A stretch of 64,000 nucleotides of DNA, taken from assembly GCF_946893725.1 (NCBI RefSeq), contig NZ_CAMPPE010000003.1:186001-250000 (forward strand), written 5' to 3'. This DNA is from Anaerococcus sp. Marseille-Q5996. GTDB lineage: Bacteria; Bacillota; Clostridia; Tissierellales; Peptoniphilaceae. Position 1 is the stretch's first letter. Each line of letters begins with the position of its first letter. Shown piece by piece: positions 59,881 to 64,000 of the stretch. Below the pieces are notes generated by a model, which saw only the letters and a list, made by a program, of their open reading frames with translations, had not been told where the DNA came from and made no database searches. A program made the translations under genes and the position numbers.

Positions 59881-61200
59881 ATGGATTTATTTGAGTTAAA
59901 TAAGCAAAGACAATTAGAAAAATCTGCACCACTGGCAGATAGGCTTAGACCAAAAAGTCTTGAAAATTATATAGGTCAAGAACATTTGGTAGGGGATGGT
60001 AGAATAATTAGCCGTATGATAAAGGCTGATAGAATTTATTCAATGATTTTTTATGGACCACCTGGTGTAGGAAAAACAACCTTAGCAAAAATCATCTCAG
60101 AAACTACCCACATGGCCTATGAAGAACTTTCTGCAGTAACAAGTGGGATTGCAGATGTAAAAAAGAAAATAGAAATTGCTAAAGACAATTTAAAATATGA
60201 AAATAAAAAAACTATTTTATTCATAGACGAGATACATAGATTTAATAAATCTCAACAAGACTATCTATTGCCATTTGTAGAGGATTCTACAATTATTCTA
60301 ATTGGTGCAACAACAGAAAACCCATATTTTGAAGTAAATAAGGCCCTTATATCTCGCATGTATGTTTTTGAGCTTAAATCATTAAGCAAATCTGACCTTG
60401 AAAGACTTATTGATATGGCAATAACTAAGGATCCGATTTTACAAAATAAAAATGTAAATATAGATGCTGATGCCAGGGAAGTTTTAATTAAATATTCGAA
60501 TGGAGATAGCAGGGCACTTTTAAATGCCTTAGAAATTGCTATATTTTCAGAAAATGAGAAAGATGGTAAAATAAATATAGGCAAAGATACAATCGAAAAT
60601 TCTATTCAAAAAAAGATTGCAATCTATGATAAAAAGGGCGACAGACATTATGATACCATCTCAGCCTTTATTAAGTCTATGAGAGGATCAGATCCTGATG
60701 CTGCCCTGTATTATTTGGCAAAAATACTTGAATCTGGTGAGGATATAAAATTTATTGCCCGTCGTATGATTATTTTTGCATCAGAAGATATTTCAAATGC
60801 AGATCCATTTGCTTTGGTACTTGCTACTAGTACTTTTGATGCAATTAATACTGTAGGCATGCCGGAGGCAAGAATTATTTTGGCACAGACTGTTACCTAT
60901 TTGTGCTTAGCTGACAAAAGCAATTCTACTTATTTGGCTATTGACAAAGCCATGCAATTTGTAAGAGAAAATCGTGACAAAGAAGTGCCTAATAAATTAA
61001 AGGATGCCCACTATCCTGGTAGTAAAAATTTAATTCACGATAAGTATCTTTACCCACATTCATTTGGGGGATATGTAGATCAGGATTATCTGCCTGATGA
61101 TTTTGTGAATGAAAAATTTTACCAGGCCTTAGATATAGGGCATGAAAAAGAACTAAATGACAAACTTAAAAAAAGGAAGGATGGAACTAATGAAGATTAG
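59881..61200 (+). CDS. rarA: Replication-associated recombination protein RarA (MgsA)
   Basis: AAA+ clamp-loader-like ATPase acting at stalled replication forks. The 439 residues have '[21 protein letters not shown]', Walker [10 protein letters not shown] (59-67), Walker B '[20 protein letters not shown]', sensor 1 'LIGATTENP', the arginine finger 'ISRMYVF', and the C-terminal tetramer domain ('[22 protein letters not shown]', '[16 protein letters not shown]'). Its end overlaps asnS by 11 bases. Confidence 0.96.
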   Translation: MDLFELNKQRQLEKSAPLADRLRPKSLENYIGQEHLVGDGRIISRMIKADRIYSMIFYGPPGVGKTTLAKIISETTHMAYEELSAVTSGIADVKKKIEIAKDNLKYENKKTILFIDEIHRFNKSQQDYLLPFVEDSTIILIGATTENPYFEVNKALISRMYVFELKSLSKSDLERLIDMAITKDPILQNKNVNIDADAREVLIKYSNGDSRALLNALEIAIFSENEKDGKINIGKDTIENSIQKKIAIYDKKGDRHYDTISAFIKSMRGSDPDAALYYLAKILESGEDIKFIARRMIIFASEDISNADPFALVLATSTFDAINTVGMPEARIILAQTVTYLCLADKSNSTYLAIDKAMQFVRENRDKEVPNKLKDAHYPGSKNLIHDKYLYPHSFGGYVDQDYLPDDFVNEKFYQALDIGHEKELNDKLKKRKDGTNED

Positions 61201-62578
61201 AGAAATTTTAAATGATGTTGATTCGTATATAGACAAGGAAGTTGTTGTAAATGGTTGGATTAGAAATTCTAGATTTGGTAAAAATGTAGGATTTATCGAA
61301 CTAAATGATGGAAGTACTTTTAAAAATTTACAAATTGTAATTGGAACTGATGCACCAAATTATGAAGAACTTTCTCATCAATTCTTATCAACAAGCCTTG
61401 AAGTAAGCGGAAAATTAGTTGCCACTGGTAATAATAAAACACCATACGAAATTCAAGCAAGTGAAGTTAAAATTTTAGGCGAATCTTCAGATAAATTCCC
61501 AATTCAAAAACAAAGACAAACACTAGAATATATGAGAACTATCCCTCATCTTCGTCCAAGAACTAATACTTATAGAGCTGTATTTAAAGTAAGAAGCTCA
61601 CTAGCATTTGCACTTCATCAATTTTTCCAAGAACGTGGATTTTTATATGTAAACCCACCAATTGTAACAGGATCTGATGCTGAGGGTGCAGGAGAAATGT
61701 TTAATATAACAACAATTGATCCAAGTGATGCTCCAATGAATGAAGAAAATCAAGTAGATTATAACAAAGACTTCTTTGGTAAAAAATCTTATTTAACAGT
61801 ATCTGGACAATTAGAGGCAGAAGACTATGCACTTGCTTTTGGTGATGTATATACTTTTGGCCCTACATTTAGAGCAGAATTATCAAATACACCAAGACAC
61901 GCTGCAGAGTTCTGGATGCTAGAACCTGAAATGGCCTTTGCAGATTATAACCAAGCCATGGATGTTGCTGAAGATATGATTAAATATGTAATCGACTATC
62001 TACTCGAAAACAACAAAGATGAAATGGAATTTTTCAATAGATTTATAGATGAAGAATTATTTGAAAGACTTGACCAAGTAAGAAGTAAAGAATTTGCAAG
62101 AGTTACTTATACTGATGCGATTGAAAAGCTAAAAGAAAGTGGTCAAGACTTTGAATTCCCGGTTGAATGGGGCATGGACTTACAAACAGAACATGAAAGA
62201 TACTTATCTGAAGTTATTGTAAATGGTCCAGTATTTGTAACTGATTATCCAAAAGATATTAAGGCTTTCTACATGAAAAGAAATGCTGATGGCAAAACAG
62301 TAGCGGCATTTGATATGCTAGTTCCTGGAGTAGGTGAACTAATCGGCGGATCTCAAAGGGAAGAAAATATCGATGAATTATTAAAATCTTTTGAAGATAA
62401 CGGACTTAAAGAAGAAGACTATCAAAATTACTTAGACTTAAGAAGGTTTGGTACAGTTGTACACTCAGGATTTGGATTAGGTTTTGAAAGAGCGGTTATG
62501 TATGTTACAGGTATGAAAAATATCCGTGACGTAATTTCTTATCCAAGATATGTAAACGCACTTGCAAGCCAAAACTAG
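61190..62578 (+). CDS. asnS: Asparaginyl-tRNA synthetase
   Basis: Class II synthetase charging tRNA-Asn, 462 residues. OB-fold anticodon domain ('[25 protein letters not shown]'), motif 2 '[28 protein letters not shown]', motif 3 '[15 protein letters not shown]'. The ATG at 61190 is chosen because it gives the family opening MKIREILND and is preceded by AAGGAAGGA; upstream in-frame starts lie within the rarA end. Its presence suggests direct charging of tRNA-Asn. leuS follows 8 bases later. Confidence 0.97.
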   Translation: MKIREILNDVDSYIDKEVVVNGWIRNSRFGKNVGFIELNDGSTFKNLQIVIGTDAPNYEELSHQFLSTSLEVSGKLVATGNNKTPYEIQASEVKILGESSDKFPIQKQRQTLEYMRTIPHLRPRTNTYRAVFKVRSSLAFALHQFFQERGFLYVNPPIVTGSDAEGAGEMFNITTIDPSDAPMNEENQVDYNKDFFGKKSYLTVSGQLEAEDYALAFGDVYTFGPTFRAELSNTPRHAAEFWMLEPEMAFADYNQAMDVAEDMIKYVIDYLLENNKDEMEFFNRFIDEELFERLDQVRSKEFARVTYTDAIEKLKESGQDFEFPVEWGMDLQTEHERYLSEVIVNGPVFVTDYPKDIKAFYMKRNADGKTVAAFDMLVPGVGELIGGSQREENIDELLKSFEDNGLKEEDYQNYLDLRRFGTVVHSGFGLGFERAVMYVTGMKNIRDVISYPRYVNALASQN

Positions 62579-62586
62579 GAGATATA

Positions 62587-64000
62587 ATGACAGAAAATTA
62601 TTCTAATATTCCAGAATATAATCCCAATGCCATTGAGAAAAAATGGCAAAAAATTTGGGATGAAGATAAAACTTTCCATAGCGAAATAGACCATGATAAG
62701 GAAAAATTCTATGGCCTTGTTGAATTTCCTTATCCATCTGGTCAAGGACTACACGTTGGTCACCCAAGACCATATACAGCACTTGATGTGGTTTCTAGAA
62801 AAAGAAGATTAGAAGGATACAACGTACTTTATCCGATGGGGTGGGATGCCTTTGGTCTACCAACAGAAAACTATGCAATTAAAAATAAAATCCACCCAGC
62901 AATAGTAACAGAAAATAACATAAAAAACTTTAAAGCTCAATTAAAATCAATTGGTTTTTCTTTTGACTGGGATAGGGAAGTAAATACAACTGACCCAGAC
63001 TATTATAAATGGAGCCAATGGATTTTTATCCAACTATATAAACACGGTTTGGCTTACAAAAATGAAATGAGCGTAAACTGGTGTCCTTCCTGCCAGGTTG
63101 GTCTTGCTAACGAAGAAGTAGTAGATGGCAAATGTGAAAGATGTGGTACAGAAGTAGTTCATAAGATGAAAAATCAATGGATGCTTAAAATCACAGAATA
63201 TGCTGATAGGTTAATCGATGACCTAGATGATGTAGATTATGAAGATAGGATTAAAGCCCAACAAATTAACTGGATAGGTAGATCTAAGGGAGCAAATGTA
63301 AATTTTGCAATTAAAGATTCAGATTATAAATTAACAGTTTATACAACAAGACCAGATACTATATTTGGAGTATCCTACATGGTAATTTCTCCAGAACATC
63401 CAGCATTAAATGAATTTAAAGAAAAAATTACTAATTTTGATGAGGTTGTATCATACCAAGAAGAAGCTCGTAAAAAATCTGATTTTGAAAGAGCAGAATT
63501 AAACAAAGATAAAACTGGGGTAATGCTAGAGGGAATCACTGCTATAAACCCATTATCAGGTAAGGAAATTCCAATTTGGGTTTCAGATTATGTTTTAATG
63601 TCTTATGGTACTGGAGCTATTATGGCAGTGCCAGCTCATGATAGCAGAGATTTTGAATTTGCAAAAAAATTTGATATGCCAATTGTCCAAGTTTATGAAA
63701 CAGAAGGGGAAGCTGAGCTACCTTTAACAGATATAAACAAAGGAAGAGCAATTAATTCTGAATTCTTAAATGGACTTGAAGTAGCGGATGCAAAACAAAA
63801 AGCAATAGAATTCATAGAAGAAAATAATCTAGGTGAAGCTACAACAAACTTTAAATTACGTGACTGGGTCTTCTCACGTCAAAGATATTGGGGTGAGCCA
63901 ATTCCAATGATTTATTGTGAAGAACACGGTTGGAATCCAGTTGATGAAAGTGAACTTCCTATAAAATTACCAGAAGTAGAAACTTACGAACCAACAGCTA
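62587..64000 (+). CDS. leuS: Leucyl-tRNA synthetase (partial)
   Basis: Class I synthetase cut by the window end; 471 residues are visible of about 800. Seen: the HIGH-equivalent HVGH in '[19 protein letters not shown]', '[15 protein letters not shown]', a zinc-type pair 'NWCPSCQVG' and 'CERCGTEV', the editing-domain start '[14 protein letters not shown]', '[19 protein letters not shown]', and '[15 protein letters not shown]'. The ATG at 62587 has AGGAGATATA before it. No T-box stands in the 8-base gap, so any tRNA control must act on an upstream promoter shared with asnS. Confidence 0.97.
   Translation, partial: MTENYSNIPEYNPNAIEKKWQKIWDEDKTFHSEIDHDKEKFYGLVEFPYPSGQGLHVGHPRPYTALDVVSRKRRLEGYNVLYPMGWDAFGLPTENYAIKNKIHPAIVTENNIKNFKAQLKSIGFSFDWDREVNTTDPDYYKWSQWIFIQLYKHGLAYKNEMSVNWCPSCQVGLANEEVVDGKCERCGTEVVHKMKNQWMLKITEYADRLIDDLDDVDYEDRIKAQQINWIGRSKGANVNFAIKDSDYKLTVYTTRPDTIFGVSYMVISPEHPALNEFKEKITNFDEVVSYQEEARKKSDFERAELNKDKTGVMLEGITAINPLSGKEIPIWVSDYVLMSYGTGAIMAVPAHDSRDFEFAKKFDMPIVQVYETEGEAELPLTDINKGRAINSEFLNGLEVADAKQKAIEFIEENNLGEATTNFKLRDWVFSRQRYWGEPIPMIYCEEHGWNPVDESELPIKLPEVETYEPTA

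Overview
The window comes from a low-GC, Gram-positive anaerobe of the Firmicutes. The best fit is a coccus of the Anaerococcus/Peptoniphilaceae type. This rests on AT-rich codon use, strong AGGAGG-type ribosome sites, a valine T-box, a PPDK/PSRP pair, ThyX, DUF969/DUF979/Pcp and DUF1576 genes, and a pared-down division cluster. The genus is inferred, not proven. I see no rRNA, tRNA, CRISPR array, insertion sequence or prophage.

Layout. Positions 1-2.7 kb (minus) hold a phosphonate-type ABC importer (phnD-phnC-phnE, phnE cut by the window edge) with an attenuator after phnD. From 2.8 to 8.2 kb are a small unknown gene with a short AI-2E-like membrane protein, a DegV lipid-binding protein, a MarR regulator with a DUF6544-like membrane protein, and a divergent flavoprotein/DUF1576 operon; the divergent promoters overlap and one carries a perfect palindrome. 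From 8.4 to 11.8 kb (minus) pyruvate phosphate dikinase is coupled to its regulatory kinase/phosphorylase. From 12.0 to 16.9 kb a T-box controls valS, followed by a methyltransferase, a cold-shock protein and a lipase-like hydrolase. From 16.9 to 20.5 kb are a rhodanese, a frameshifted hemerythrin, a DUF969-DUF979-pcp operon and a small acidic protein. From 20.8 to 29.8 kb lies a surface region: a 2140-residue G5-repeat wall protein, a small lipoprotein and a secreted 5'-nucleotidase. From 29.9 to 31.3 kb are a fructosamine-kinase-like gene and two tandem small paralogues.

The most interesting segment is 31.3-39.4 kb: seven tightly packed plus-strand genes. They encode a TerB-C protein, a BrxD-like (DUF2791) ATPase, an Lhr-like DEIH helicase, a transglutaminase-fold lipoprotein, an unknown 138-residue protein, a macro-domain protein with altered catalytic positions, and a protein with a HEPN RNase motif followed by a restriction-nuclease-like motif. 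I read this as a candidate defence or stress island: a three-gene helicase/ATPase core plus ADP-ribose and nuclease accessory genes.

Positions 39.6-48.6 kb hold a membrane protein, thyX, a two-component operon ending in a catalytically altered S41-protease-like protein, a GlsB-type protein and a PBP1A-type synthase. Positions 48.8-52.2 kb hold hflX-yigZ-yebC-lgt. From 52.2 kb the division/wall cluster runs mraZ-rsmH-ftsL-mraY-murD-murG-divIB-ftsZ-nrdR without ftsI, murE/F, ftsW or ftsA, preceded by three phased MraZ boxes. rarA, asnS and a truncated leuS close the window. Many genes are joined by TAATG or ATGA overlaps or by a recurring TAATATG junction, which points to translational coupling.
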